Shown here: positions 9,607-24,200 of the stretch, one piece after another
How positions within the stretch are numbered: the first letter of the stretch is position 1
How the letters are laid out: each line of letters opens with the position of its first letter
From: Clitoria ternatea
Lineage: Eukaryota; Streptophyta; Magnoliopsida; Fabales; Fabaceae
Direction of reading: 5' to 3'
DNA length: 64,000 nucleotides
NCBI GenBank assembly: GCA_037962975.1
Contig: JAYKXN010000101.1
Span: 682,001 to 746,000, forward strand
The notes under the pieces: generated by a model
Database searches by the model: none
What the model was told of the DNA's origin: nothing
Seen by the model: only the letters and a program-made list of their open reading frames with translations
Position numbers and translations under genes: made by a program

Positions 9607-12600
9607 CCTACACATATGTTGTCAACATTGCCTCACAACATAACCATATTTTTTCTTTTAGTGAAATTGCCCTAAGGTTTGCTTATCAAGTCTATTTAGC
9701 TAAATTTATAATGTCTATTAGGTCACTATGATTTCAAAAATATAATTAGTATAATTATAAAAACAATTACCATCACTATTTTTAATTGTAATTTTATAAT
9801 ATTTTAAAAATTATTAAGTTGTTAGTCTATATGTTTCACTTTTAGATTTCCAATATGAGTCACTACCGACATATGAAGGAACAAACAATATCTAAATTGA
9901 GCTTTAAAAGATCATAACTCAACATAATTTGAGCTCAAAATTAGCATTTAAATGGACTACACAAGCTTTGAAAATGCTTCATCTATTAGTTTCCATCAAA
10001 TAAGTAATTCCTAAATAAAATTTCCAGGTGTTTCAAACAATTCTTGAACTCATAATAATATTGAAAAATCATTATTGAAGTTTAAATTTAATTTTTAGCA
10101 TTGAAGAGCTAAGTCTTAGAGTATATTTGGATGGCTAATTTTAGAATGTTAGAATTATTAAATTCAAATAATAAGTATTTACAAAACAAGTCTTATGAGA
10201 AAAAATATTAAGAAATATCTGAGAATCATATCTAGTCATGTATCTATATATATAATTGATTTGCAAATCCATCATTTATTTTTTACTTTACTATGTCAAA
10301 AACTTTACCCTAAATTTTAAAACATTGATTTTAAAAAAATTATTAATATGTACATACATATATATATATATATATGAGTAAAGAACATAATAATAACATA
10401 TATTAGGTTTAAGAAGAAGTCAAACATATAAACCATTAAGATTAACTACATATTAAACTTTTTAAAAATGGTTCTCTATATTACTCTTCAATAATAAGAA
10501 AATGAAGTCCTTACTTTTTTACTCTAAATAGGGGTGTCAGACATTATAGGCTACACATATATGGTCAACATTGCCTCACAACACAACCATATTATTTTCA
10601 GTGAAATTGTCCAAAGTTTTACTTATCAAGTCTATTTAGCTAAATTTATAATGTCTATTATTAGGTCACTATTGTTACAAAAGTGTAACTAGTATAATTA
10701 TAAAAACAATTACCATAATTATTTTTAATTTTAATTTTATAATATTTTAAAATTATTAAGTTGTTATTCTATATGTTTTATTTTTAGATTTCAAAGATGA
10801 GTCAGTACCGACATATTAAGGAACAAACAATATCTAAATTGAGCTTTTAAAGATCATAAGTACACATAATTTGAGCTTAAAATTAGCATTTAAATGGACT
10901 ACACAAGCTTTGACAATGCTTTATCTATTAGTTTCCATCAAATAAGTAATTCCTAAATAAAATTTCCATGGGTTTCAAAGAATTCTTGAACTCACAATCA
11001 TATTGAAAATTCGTTATTGAAGTTTGAATTTTATTTTTAGCATTGAAGAGCTAAGCCTTAGAGTGTATTTGGATGGCTAATTTTAGAATGTTAGAATTAT
11101 TAAATTCAAATAATAAGTATTTACATAACGAGTCTTATGGAACAAATATTAAGAGATATCTGAGAATCATATCTATTGATATATGTATATATATAACTGA
11201 TTTGAAAATCCATCATTTATATGTTACTTTACTATGTCAAAAAATTTACCCAAAATATTAAAATATTGATTTAAAAATGAATTATTAATGTGCACACACA
11301 CACATATATATATATATGAGCAAAGAATATAATAATAACATTTAACAGGTTTAAGAAGAAGCCAAACTTATAAAACATTAAGATTAACTACATATTAAAC
11401 TTTTTAAAAATGGTTCTCTATATTACTCTTCAAAAATAAAAAAAAATGAAGTCCTTTCCTTTTTACTCTAAATAGGGGTGTCACTCATCATAGCCTACAC
11501 ATATATGGTCAACATTGTCTCACAACATAACCATATTTTTTCTTTTAGTGAAATTGTCCTAAGGTTTTCTTATCAAGTCTATTTAGCTATATTTTTAATG
11601 TCTACTAGGTCACTATGATTTAAAAAATATAACTAGTGAAATTATAAAAATAATTACCATAACTATTTTTAATTTTAATTTTATAATATTTTAAATTATT
11701 ATGTTGTTATTCTATATGATTTGTTTTTAGATTTCAAAGATGGGTGAGTACTGACATATTAAGGAATGAATAATATCTAAATTAAGCTTTAAAAGATCAT
11801 AACTCAACATAATTTGAGCTCAAAATTAGCATTTAAATGGACTATCCAAGCTATGAAAATACTTCATGTATTAGCTTCCATCAAACAAGTAATTCTTAAA
11901 TAAAATTTCGTGCGGTTTGAAAGAATTCTTGAACTCTAAATTATATTAAAAATTTCTTATTGAAGTTTGAAATTGATTTTTTGCATTGAAGAGGTAAACC
12001 TTAGAGTATATTTGGATGACTAATTTTAGAATGCTAGAATTATTAGATTCAAATAATAAGTATTGACAAAACAAGTATTATGTGAACAAATATTAAGAGA
12101 TATCTGAGAATCATATCTATTCCTGTATGTATGTGTATAATTGATTTGCAAATCCATCATTTATATGTTACTTTACTATGAAAAAAACTTTACCCTAAAT
12201 TTTAAAACATTGATTTAAAAATGAATTATTAATATACTCACATATATATGTATATATATATATATGTGAGTAAAGAATATAATAATAACATTTAATAGGT
12301 GTAAGAAGAAGTCAAACTTATAAAACATTAAGATTAAGTACATATTAAACTTTTTAAAAATGGTTCTCGATATTACTCTTCAAAAACAAGAAAATGAAGT
12401 CCTTTTTTTTATTAAATAGGGGTGCCACTCCTCATAGCCTACACATATGTGGTCAACATTGCCTTACAATACAACCATATTTTTTCTTTTAGTGAAATTG
12501 TCCTAAGATTTGCTTATTAAGTCTATTTAGCTATATTTATAATGTCTACTATGTCACTATGAATTCAAAAGTATAACTAGTATAATTATAAAAGCAATTA

Positions 12601-13180
12601 CCATAACCATATTTAATTTTAATTTTATAATATTGTAAAATTATTAAGTTGTTATTCTATATGTTTTGTTTTCAGATTTCAAAGATGAGTCAATACCGAT
12701 ATATTAAGGAACAAACAATATCTATATTTAGCTTTAAAAGATCATAACTCAACATAGTTTAAGCTCAAAATTAGCATTCAAATGGACTACACAAGCTTTG
12801 AAATGTTTCATTTATTAGTTTTCATCAAACAAGTTTTTCCTAAATAAAATTTCCTGGGGTTTCAAAGAATTCTTGAACTCACAATCATATTGAAAATTCG
12901 TTATTGAAGTTTAAATTTGATGTTTAGCACTAAAGAATTAAAGTATATTTCGATGGCTAATTTTAGAATGTTAGAATTATTCAATTCAAATAATAAGTAT
13001 TTACAAAATAACTCTTATGTGAAGAAATATTAAGATATATCTCAGAATCATATTTAGTCACGTATCTATATCTATAATTGATTTGTAAATCCATCATTTA
13101 TATATTACTTTACTATGTCAAAAACTTTACTCTAAATTTTAAAACATTGACTTAAAAATGAATTATTAACGTGTACCCAC

Positions 13181-13217
<37 letters not shown>

Positions 13218-15217
13218 TAAAGAACATAATAATAACATTTAATAGGTTTAAGAAGAAGTCAAACTTATAAAACATGAAGATTAACTACGTATATAACTTT
13301 TTAAAAATGGTTCTCTATATTACTCTTCAAAAACAAGAAAATGAAGTCCTTTCTTTTTTACTCTAAATAGGCGTGCCCTCATCATAGCCTACACATATGT
13401 TGTCAACATTGCCTCACAACACAACCATATTTATTCTTTCAGTGTAATTGTCCTAAGGTTTGCTTATCAAGTCTATTTAGCTAAATTTATAATGTCTCTT
13501 AGGTCATTATGATTTCAAAAACAATTACCATAATTATATTTAATTTTGATTTTATAATATTTAAAAATTATTAAGTTGTTATTTTATATGTTTTGTTTTT
13601 AGATTTCAAAGATGAGTCAGTACTCACTTATTAAGGAACAAACAATATCTAAATTAAGCTTTAAAAGATCATAACTAAACATAATTTGAGCTCAAAATTA
13701 GCATTTAAATAGACTACACAATCTTTGGAAATGCTTCATCTATTAGTTTTCATCAAATAAGTAATTCCTAAATAAAATTTCTAAGGGTTTTAAAGAATTC
13801 TTGAACTCACAATCATATTGAAAATTCGTTATTGAAGTTTGAATTTGATTTTTAGCACTAAAGAGCTAAACCTTAGCGTATATTTTGATGGCTAATTTTA
13901 GAATATTGGAATTATTAAATTCAAATAATAAGTATTTACAAAACAAGTCTTATGTGAAGAAATATTAAGAAATATCTGAGAAACATATCTAATCACGTAT
14001 CTATATCTATAATTGATTTGCAAATCCATCATTTATATGTTACTTTACTATACAAAAACTTTACCATAAATTTTAGAACATTGATTTACAAATGAAATAT
14101 TAATGTGTACACACAATATATATATATATATATATATATATGAGTAAAGAACATAATAATAACATTTAATAGGTTTAAGAAGTCAAACTTATAAAACATT
14201 AAGATTAACTACATATTAAACTTTTTAAAAATGGTTCTCTATATTACTCTTCAAACACAAGAAAATAAAGTCCTTTCCTTTTTACTCTAAATAGTGGTGT
14301 CACTCATCATAGCCTACGCATATACTGTCAACATTGCCTCACAACACAACCATATTTTTTCTCTCAGTGAAATTATCCTATGGTTTGCTTATGAAGTCTA
14401 TTTAGCTAAATTTATAATGTCTATTAGGTCACTATGATTTCCAAAGTTTAACTAGTATAATATAAAAGCAATTACCATAACTATATTTAATTTTAATTTT
14501 ATAATATTGTAAAATTATTAAGTTGTTATTCTATATGTTTTGTTTTTAGATTTTAAAGATGAGTTAGTACCGACATATTAAGGAACAAACAATATATAAA
14601 TTGAGCTATAAAAGATCATAACTCAACATAATTTGAGCTCAAAATTAGCATTTAAATGGACTACACGAGCTTTGAAAATGCTTCATCTATTAGTTTTCAT
14701 CAAAGAAGTAATTTCTATATAAAATTTTCAGGGGTTTCAAAGAATTCTTGAACTCACAATCATATTGAAAATTTGTTATTGAAGTTTAAATCTGATTTTT
14801 AGCACTAAAGAGCTAAACCTTAGACTATATTTTGATGGCCAATTTTAGAATGTTAGAATTATTAAATTCAAATAATAAGTATTTACAAAATAAGTCTTAT
14901 GTGAAGAAATACTAAGATATATCTGAGAATCATATTTAGTCACGTATCTATATCTATAATTGATTTGCAAATCCATCATATATGTATTACTTTACTATCT
15001 TAAAAACTTTACTATCATATTTCATCACGTATCTATATCTATAATTGATTTAAAAATCCATCATATATTTAGATTTCAAAGATGGGTCAGTACCTATATA
15101 TTAATAATTATAAAAACAATTACAATAACTATTTTAAATTTTAATTTATAATATTTAAAATTATTCAGTTGTTATTCTATATGATTTGTTTTTAGATTAT
15201 AAAGATGGGTCAGTACC
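9607..15217. repeat. Satellite A array, continuation right of the CACTA element
   Basis: Six more head-to-tail satellite A monomers. The landmark gcattgaagagc or gcactaaagagc occurs near 10098, 11040, 11983, 12927, 13855 and 14802, with spacings of 928-947 bp. Subtracting the element and one target duplication, the spacing across the insertion (2859 to 10098) is also about 953 bp, so phase is kept. Later monomers (from about 12900) share a gcactaaagagct variant and a cacgtatctatatctataatt variant, forming a subfamily. The (TA)n tract is present in each, for example 13184-13215 and 14116-14141. Short frames at 11073-11261 and 14960-15151 are not conserved and are not called as genes. Confidence 0.93.
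14990..15217. other. Scrambled edge of the satellite A array
   Basis: The last satellite A monomer does not simply end. After tactttactatcttaaaaac the sequence jumps back to the segment tcacgtatctatatctataa, then forward to agatttcaaagatgggtcag, then back to ataattataaaaacaattac, and then meets agatgggtcagtacc a second time just before satellite B. All pieces are recognisable satellite A fragments in direct orientation. The pattern suggests several template switches or short deletions and duplications at the array boundary. Confidence 0.75.
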
Positions 15218-18200
15218 TATATATCAGTGGAATATGTAATAATCATTGATCTTTCTTCTTTATTACTCAATGGAATTTTTAAAGTATTCCAACCATAATT
15301 GACAAGTTTAATATGTTTACCTAAAATAACTAAATTTCTTAATCAACATAAAATAACATAATATGGTGATAAAAAAAGCACTAGTGGCAAGACTTCTTTT
15401 CCTTTTAAAAGTTTTATACAATATTTATAAATACTTTCAATGTTGTTTTGGATTCCATACAATGAAACTACTTAATAATTTTCATGCATGTGTACGTGCG
15501 TCCATGCATGCGTGTGCATTTATGAAGTCTTTGGGAGTTTTTTTAGTCATTTTATAACCAGAATGAATCATTATTTTTACTAATACCATTCTTAAATGGA
15601 GTTAGTTATCTTTGATATCAATTATATGTTAATATTTTTATAAATATTATTCTTAATTAGATTCTCTCACTTTTGCTATCAGTTATCAATAGAAGACGAT
15701 TAATTCCTTTTTCGCTTTATCGATAGCAAAGATAAATAGTATAAGAATGTGATAAAATTAATAAACAAATTATATATTATTAATAATTATATTCTTTTAT
15801 TTTTAAGGTTTATTTAGTAAGAGAATCGCGTAAGTGATCACACCAAGTCTTAATTGATGCATTTAATTTAAAATATATTAAAATTAATTAAAAATATAAA
15901 TAATATATTTTATTTTTCCTTAATTTTTAATGTATTTTATCTTATCCATTTTATGACATGTGTTTTAGTATTTTTTATGTTTATTTTTATATGACTTCTT
16001 TAATTTTACAATGTGCATTGATTATTTTTTTCAACATATACTCTTATTAAATAATCTTAATACTATTCATATCAGTGGAATATGAAATAATCATTGATCT
16101 TTATTCTCTATTATTCAATGTAATTTTAAAAGTAACACAAGAATAATTGATAAGTTTAACATGTTTACCTAAAATAACTAAATTTCTTAATCAACATAAA
16201 ATAACATAATATGGTGATAGAAAACGCACTAGTGGCGAGACTTCTTTTCTTTTTAAAAGTTTTATAAATATTTATAAATACTTTCAATGTTGTTTTGGAT
16301 TCCATACAATGAAACTACTTAATAATTTTCATGCGTGCGTACGTGCATCCATGCATGCGTGTGCATTTATGAAGTCTATGTGAGTCTTTTTACTTGTTTT
16401 ATAACTAGAATGAATCATTATTGTTACAAATAGCATTCTTAAATGGAGTTAGTCATCTTTGATATCAATTATATGTTACTATTTTTATAGATATTATTCT
16501 TAATTAGATTCTCTCACTTTTGCTATCAATTATCAAAAGAAGATGATTAGTTCCCTTTTCCAGTTATTGATAGTAAAGATCGATAGTAAATGAATGTGAT
16601 AAAATTAATTAATAAATTATATATTATTAATTATTATATTCTTTTATTTTTTGAGGTTTATTTAGTAAGAGAATCGTGTAAGGGGTCACATCAAGTCTTA
16701 ATTGATGCATTTAATTTAAAATATATTAATATTAATTAAAAATATAAATCATATATTTTATTTTTCCTTAGTTTTTAATGTATTTTCTCTTATCCTTTTT
16801 ATGACATGTGTTTTAGTATTTTTTATGTTTATTTATATATGACTTTTTTAATTTAACAATGTGCATTGATTATTTTTTTCAACATATACTCTTATTAAAT
16901 AATCTTGATACTATTTATATCAGTGGAATATGAAATAATCATTGATCTTTATTCTCTATTATTCAATGTAATTTTAAAAGTAACACAAGAATAATTGATA
17001 AGTTTAACATGTTTACCTAAAATAACTAAATTTCTTAATCAACATAAAATAACATAATATGGTGATACAAAACGCACTAGTGGCGGGACTTCTTTTCTTT
17101 TTTAAAAGTTTTATACAATATTTATAAATACTTTCAATGTTGTTTTGGATTCCATACAATGAAACTACTTAATAATTTTCATGCGTGTGTATGTGTATCC
17201 ATGCATGTGTATGCATTTGTGAGGTCTATGTGAGTCTTTTTAGTTGTTTTATAACCAGAATGAATCATTATTGTTACAAATAGCATTCTTGAATGGAGTT
17301 AGTCATCTTTGATATCAATTATATGTTATTATTTTTATAAATATTATTCTTAATTAGATTCTCTCACTTTTGCTATCAATTATCAATAGCAGATGATTAA
17401 TTCCCTTTTCCATTTATTGATAGTAAAGATCGATAGTAAAAGAATGTGTTAAAATTAATTAACAAATTATATATTATTAATTATTATATTCTTTTATTTT
17501 TTGATGTTTATTTAGTAAGAGAATCGTGTAAGGGGTCACATCAAGTCTTAATTGATGCATTTAATTTAAAATATATTAATATTAATTAAAAATATAAATA
17601 ATATATTTATTTTTCCTTAATTTTTAATGTATTTTCTCTTATCCATTTTATGACATGTGTTTTAGAATTTTTCATGTTAATTTTTATATGACTTCTTTCA
17701 AATTACGATGTACATTGATTATTTTTTTCAACACATACTCTTATTAATTAATCTTGATACTATTTATATCAATGGAATATGAAATAATTATTGATCTTTC
17801 TTCTTTATTATTCAATGTAATTTTAAAAGTATACCAAGAATAATTGACAAGTTTAATATATTTACCTAAATTAACTAAATTTGTTAATCAACATAATATA
17901 ACATAATATGATGATAGAAAAAGTACTAGTGGCGAGACTTCTTTTCTTTTTATAAGTTTTATACAATATTTATAAATACTTTCAATGTTGTTTTGGAGTC
18001 CATACAATGACACTACTTAATAATTTTCATGTGTGCGTACGTGCGTCCAAGCATATGTGTCCATTTATAAAGTCTTTATGAGTTTTTTTAGTCGTTTTAT
18101 GATGTGAATGAATTATTATTTGTACAAATAGCATTCTTAAATGGATTCAGTTATCTTTGATATCAATGATATGTTATTATTTTTATAAATAACATTATTA

Positions 18201-21200
18201 ATTAGAATTCTTTCACTTTTACTATCAATTATCAATAGAGGTTGATTAGTTCCCTTTTTAAATTTATTGATAGTAAAGATCGATAGTAAAGGAATCTGAC
18301 AAATATAATTAACAAATTATATATTATTAATAATTATATTGTTTTATTTTTAAGGTTTATTTAGTAAGAGAATCGCGTAAGGGTTCACATCAGGTCTTAA
18401 TGGATGTATGTAATTTAAAATATATAATATTAATTAAAAATATAAATAATATATTTTATGACATGTGTTTTAGAATTTTTCTTGTTAATTTTTATATAAA
18501 TATAGAATATTAATTAAAAATATAAATAATCATTGTTCTTTCATCCTATTATTCAACATAATTTTAAAACTATGCCAAGAATAAGTTTAATATGTTTACC
18601 TAAAATAACTAAATTTCTTACTCAACATAAAATAACATAATATGGTGATAGAAAAAGAACTAGTAGCGAGACTTCTTTTTTTTTTAAAAGTTTTATACAA
18701 TATTTATAAATACTTTCAATGTTGTTCTAGATTCCATAGAATGAAACTACTTAATAATTTTTATGCGTGTGTACGTGCGTCCATGCATGCGTGTGCATTT
18801 ATGAAGTCTTTGTGAGTTTTTTAGTCGTTTTATAACCAAAATGATCATTATTTTTACAAATAGCATTCTTAAATGAAGTTAGTCATCTTTGATATCAATT
18901 ATATGTTATTATTTTATAAATATTATTCTTAATTAGACTTTCTCACTTTTGCTATCAATTATCAATTGAAGATGATGAATTCCTTTTTCCATTTATTGAT
19001 AGTAAAGATCGATAGTAAAAGAATGTGACAAAATTAATTAACAAACTATATATTATTATTAATTATATTCTTTAATTTTTTAAGGTTTATTTAGTAAGAG
19101 AATCGTGTAAGGGATCACACAAGTCTTAATTAATGCATTTAATTTAAAATATATTAATATTAATTAAAAATATAAATAATATATTTTTTCCTTAATTTTT
19201 AATGTGTTGTCTCTTATCCTTTTTATGACATGTGTTTTAGAATTTTTCATGTTAATTTTTATATGACTTCTTTCAATTTACAATGTGCATTGATTATTTT
19301 TTAACACATACTCTTAAAAATTAATCTTTATACTACTTATATCAATAGAATACAAAATAATCATTGATCTTTCTTCTTTATTATTCAATGTAATTTTAAA
19401 AGTATGCCAAGAATCATTGACAAGTCTAATATGTGTACAAAAAATAACTAAATTTCTTAATCAACATAAATTAACAGAATACGGTGATAGAAAATGCAAT
19501 AGTGGCGAGATTTCTTTTCTTTTTAAAAGTTTTATACAATATTTATAAATACTTTTAATGTTGTTTTGGATTCCATACAATGAAACTACTTAATAATTTT
19601 CGTGCATGCGTATGTGCGTCCATCCATGCATGTCCATTTATGAGGTCTTTGTAAGTTTTTTTAGTCGTTTTATAACATTAGAATTCTCTCACTTTTACTA
19701 TGAATTATCAATAGAAGTTGATTAATTCCCTTTTCCATTTATTGATAGTAAAGATTGATAGTAAAAGAATGTGACAAAATTAATTAACAAATTATATATT
19801 ATTAATAATTATATTCTTTTTTTAAGGTTTATTTTGAAAGAGAATTGCGTAAGTGATGACACCAAGTAATTAATATATTTTATTTTTCCTTAATTTTTAA
19901 TGTATTTTCTCTTATCCTTTTTATGACATGTGTTTTAGAATTTTTCATGTTAATTTTTATATGACTTTTTTCAATTTACAATGTGCATTGATTATTTTTT
20001 TAACACATACTTTTAAAAATTAATCTTGATACTATTTATATTAGAGGAATATGAAATAATCATTGATCTTTCTTCTTTATTATTCATTGTAATTTTAAAA
20101 GTATACCAAGAATAATTGACAAGTTTAATATGTTTACCTAAAATAATTAAATTTCTTAATCAACATAAATTAACAGAATATGGTGATAGAAAAAGCACTA
20201 GTGGCGAGACTTATTTTCTTTTTAATGGTTTTATACAATATTTATAGATACTTTCAATGTTGTTTTGGATTCCATGCAATGAAACGACTTAATAATTTTT
20301 GTGCATGCGTACGTGAGTCCATCCATGCGTGTCCATTTATGAAGTCATTGTAAGTTTTTGTAGCCGTTTTATAACATTAGAATTCTCTCACTTTTACTAT
20401 CAATTATCAATAGAAGTTGATTAATTCCCTTTTCCATTTATTGATAGTAAAGATTGATAGTAAAAGAATGTGACAAAATTAATTAACGAATTGTATATTG
20501 TTAATAATTATATTCTTTTTTAAGGTTTATTTAGGAAGAGAATCGCGTAAGGGATCACACCAAGTCTTAGTTGATGCACTTAATTTAAAATATATTAATA
20601 TTATTTAATAATATAAATAATATATTTATTTTTCCTTAATTTTTAGTGTATTTTCTCTTATCCTTTTTTTGATATGTGTTTTAGAATTTTTCATGTTAAT
20701 TTTTATATGACTTCTTTCAATTTACAGTGTGTATTGATTATGTTTTTCAACACATACTTTTATTAATTAATCTTGATACTATTCATATTAGTGGAATATG
20801 TAATAATCATTTATCTTTCTTCTTTATTACTCAATGGAATTTTTTAAGTATTCCAAGCATAATTGACAAGTTTAATATGTTTACCTAAAATAACTAAATT
20901 TCTTAATCAACATAAAATATCATAATATGGTGATAGAAAAAGAACTAGTGACGAGATTTCTTTTTTTTTAAGATTTCTTTTTTTTAAAGTTTTATACAAT
21001 ATTTATAAATACATTTAATGTTGTTTTGGATTCCATACGATGAAATCGTGCGTACGTTCGTCCATGGATGCGTGTGTATTGATAAAGTATTTGTGAGTCT
21101 TTTTAGTCGTTTAATGACTTGAATGAGTCATTATTTTTACAAATAGAATTCTTAAATGGAGTTAGTCATCTTTGGTATCAATTATATGTTATTATTTTTA

Positions 21201-24200
21201 TAAATATTTTAATTAGATTCTCTCACTTTTGTTATCAATTATCAATAGAAGATGATTGATTCCATTTTCCATTTATTGATAGTAAAGATTGATAGTAAAA
21301 GAATGTGACTAAATTAATTAACAAATTATATATTATTAATAATTATATTCTTTTATTTTTTAAGGTTTATTTAGTAAGAGAATCGCATAAGGGATCACAC
21401 TCAGTCTTAATTGATTGATTTAATTTAAAATATATTAATATTAATTAAAAATATAAATAATATATTTTAATTTTCCTTAATTTTTAATATATTTTCTCTT
21501 ATCCTTTTTATGAAGTATGTTTTAGAAATACTTTTAATGTTTTTTTGGATTCAATACAATGTTTTAGTTTTCTTTTTAAAAGTTTAATACAATATTTATA
21601 AATACTTTCAACGTTGTTTTGGATTCCATACAATGAAACTACTTAATAACTTTCGTGCATGCGTACATGCGTCCAAGCATACGTGTCCATTTATAAAGTC
21701 TTAGTGAGTTTTTTTAGTCGTTTTATGACGTGAATGAATCATTATTTTCACAAACAGCATTCTTAAATGGATTCAGTCATCTTTGATATCAATTATATGT
21801 TAGTATATTTATAAATATTATTCTTAATTAGAATTCCTTCACTTTTGCTATCAATTATCAATAGAGGTTGATTAATTCCCTTTTTCCATTTATTAATACA
21901 AAAGATCGATAGTAAAAGAATCTGACAAAAATAATTAATAATTATATTCTTTTATATTTTTTAAGGTTTATTTAGTAAGAGAATCGCGTAAGGGATCACA
22001 CCAAGTCTTAGTTGATGCATTTAATTTAAAATATATTAATATTAATTAAAAATATAAATCATATATTTTATTTTTCCTTAGTTTTTAATGTACCTTCTCT
22101 TATCCTTTTTATGACATGTGTTTTAGAATTTTTCATGTTCATTTTTACATGACTTCTTTCAATTTGCAATGCGCATTGATTATTTTTTTCAATACATACT
22201 CTTATTAATTAATCTTGATACTACTATATCAGTGGAATATGAAATAATCATTGACCTTTCTTTTTTGTTATTCAGTGTAATTTTAAAAGTATACCAAGAA
22301 TAATTGAGAAGTTTAATATGTTTATGTAAAATAACTAAATTTCTTAATCAACATAAAATAACATAATATGGTGATAGAAAAAGCTCTAGTGGCGAGACTT
22401 CTTTTCTTTTTAAAAGTTTTAAACAATATTCATAAATACTTTCAATGTTTTTTTGGATTCAATACAATGAAACTACACGCATCCATGCATGTGTGTCCAT
22501 TTATGAAGTCTTTGTGAGTTTTTTAGTCGTTTTATGATGTGAATGAATCATTATTTGTACAAATAGCACTCTAAAATGGATTTAGTCATCTTTGATATCA
22601 ATTATACGTTTTTATTTTTATAAGTATTATTGTTAATTAGAATTCTCTCACTTTTGCTATCAATTATCAATAAAGGTGGATTAATTCCCATTTTCCATTT
22701 ATTGATAGTAAAGATCGATAGTAAAAGAATCTGACAAAAATAATTAATGAATTATATATTATTAATAAAAATATTATGTTATTTTTTAAGGTTTATTTAA
22801 TAAGAGAATCGCGTAAGGGATTACACCAAGTCTTAATTGATGCATTTAATTTAAAATATATTAATATTAATTAAAATTATGAAGAATATATTTTATTCTT
22901 CCTTAATTTTTAATGTATTTTCTCTTATCCTTTTTATGACATGTATTTTAGAATTGTTTATGTTAATTTTTATATGACTTCTTTCAATTTACATTGTGCA
23001 TTGAATATTTTTTCAACGTATACTTTTATTAATTATTGTTCTTTCTTGTTTACTATTCAATGTAATTTTAAAAGTATACTAAGAATAATTGACAAGTTTA
23101 ATATGTTTACCTAATATAACTAAATTTCTTAATCAACATAAAATAACATAATATGGTGATAGAAAAAGCACTAGTGACGAGACTTCTGTTCTTTTTAAAC
23201 GTTTTATACAATATTTATAATTACTTTCAATGTTGTTTTGGATTCCATACAATGAAACTACTTAAAAACTTTTATGCGTGCGTACGTGCGTCCATGCATA
23301 CGTGTGCTTTTATGAAGTCTTTGAACTTTTTTTGGTCGTTTTATAACAAGAATCAATCATTATTTTTACAAATAGCATTCTTAAATGGAGTTAGTCATCT
23401 TTGATATCAATTATATATTATTATTTTATAAATATAATTCTTATTTACATTCTCTCACTTTTACTATCAATTATCAATAGAAGATGATTATTTCCCTTTT
23501 CCATTTATTGATAGTAAAGATTGATAGTAAAAGAATGTGACAAAATTAAGTAAAAAATTATATTTATTAATAATTATATTATTTTATTTTTTAAGGTTTA
23601 TTTAGTAAGAGAATCACGTAAGGGATTACACCAAGTCTTAATTGATGCATTTAATCTAAAATATATTAATATTAATTAAAATTATAAATAATATATTTTA
23701 TTTTTCCTTAATTTTCAATGTATTTTCTCTTATCCTTTTTATGACATGTGTTTTAGTCTTTTTCATGTTAATTTTCATATGACTTCTTTCAATTTACAAT
23801 GTGCATTGAATATTTTTTCAACACATACTTTTATTAATCATTGATCTTTCTAGTTTATTATTCAATGTAATTTTAAAAGTATACCAAGAATAATTGATAA
23901 GTTTAATATGTTTACCTAATATAACTAAATTTCTTAATCAACGTAAAATAGCAAAATATGGTGAGAGAAAAAGCACTAGTGACGACTCTTCTTTTCTTTT
24001 TAAAAGTTTTATACAATATTTATAAATATTTTCAATGCTGTTTTGGATTCCATACAATGAAACTACTTAATAATTTTCGTGCATGCATACGTGCGTCCAA
24101 GCATACGTGTACATTTATGAAGTCTTTGTGAGTTTTTTTAGTCGTTTTATGACGTGAATGAATCCTAATTTGTACAAATAGCATTCTTAAATGGCTTCAG

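Noticed and set aside
9148..9615. 155-codon minus-strand open frame at the CACTA right end
   Set aside because: It starts in satellite A, reads through the terminal inverted repeat and subterminal repeats, and shows no protein family features. It is a by-product of the GC-richer transposon end.
11073..15151. Short frames in satellite A (11073-11261, 14960-15151)
   Set aside because: They are not preserved in neighbouring monomers, and the second crosses the scrambled array edge.
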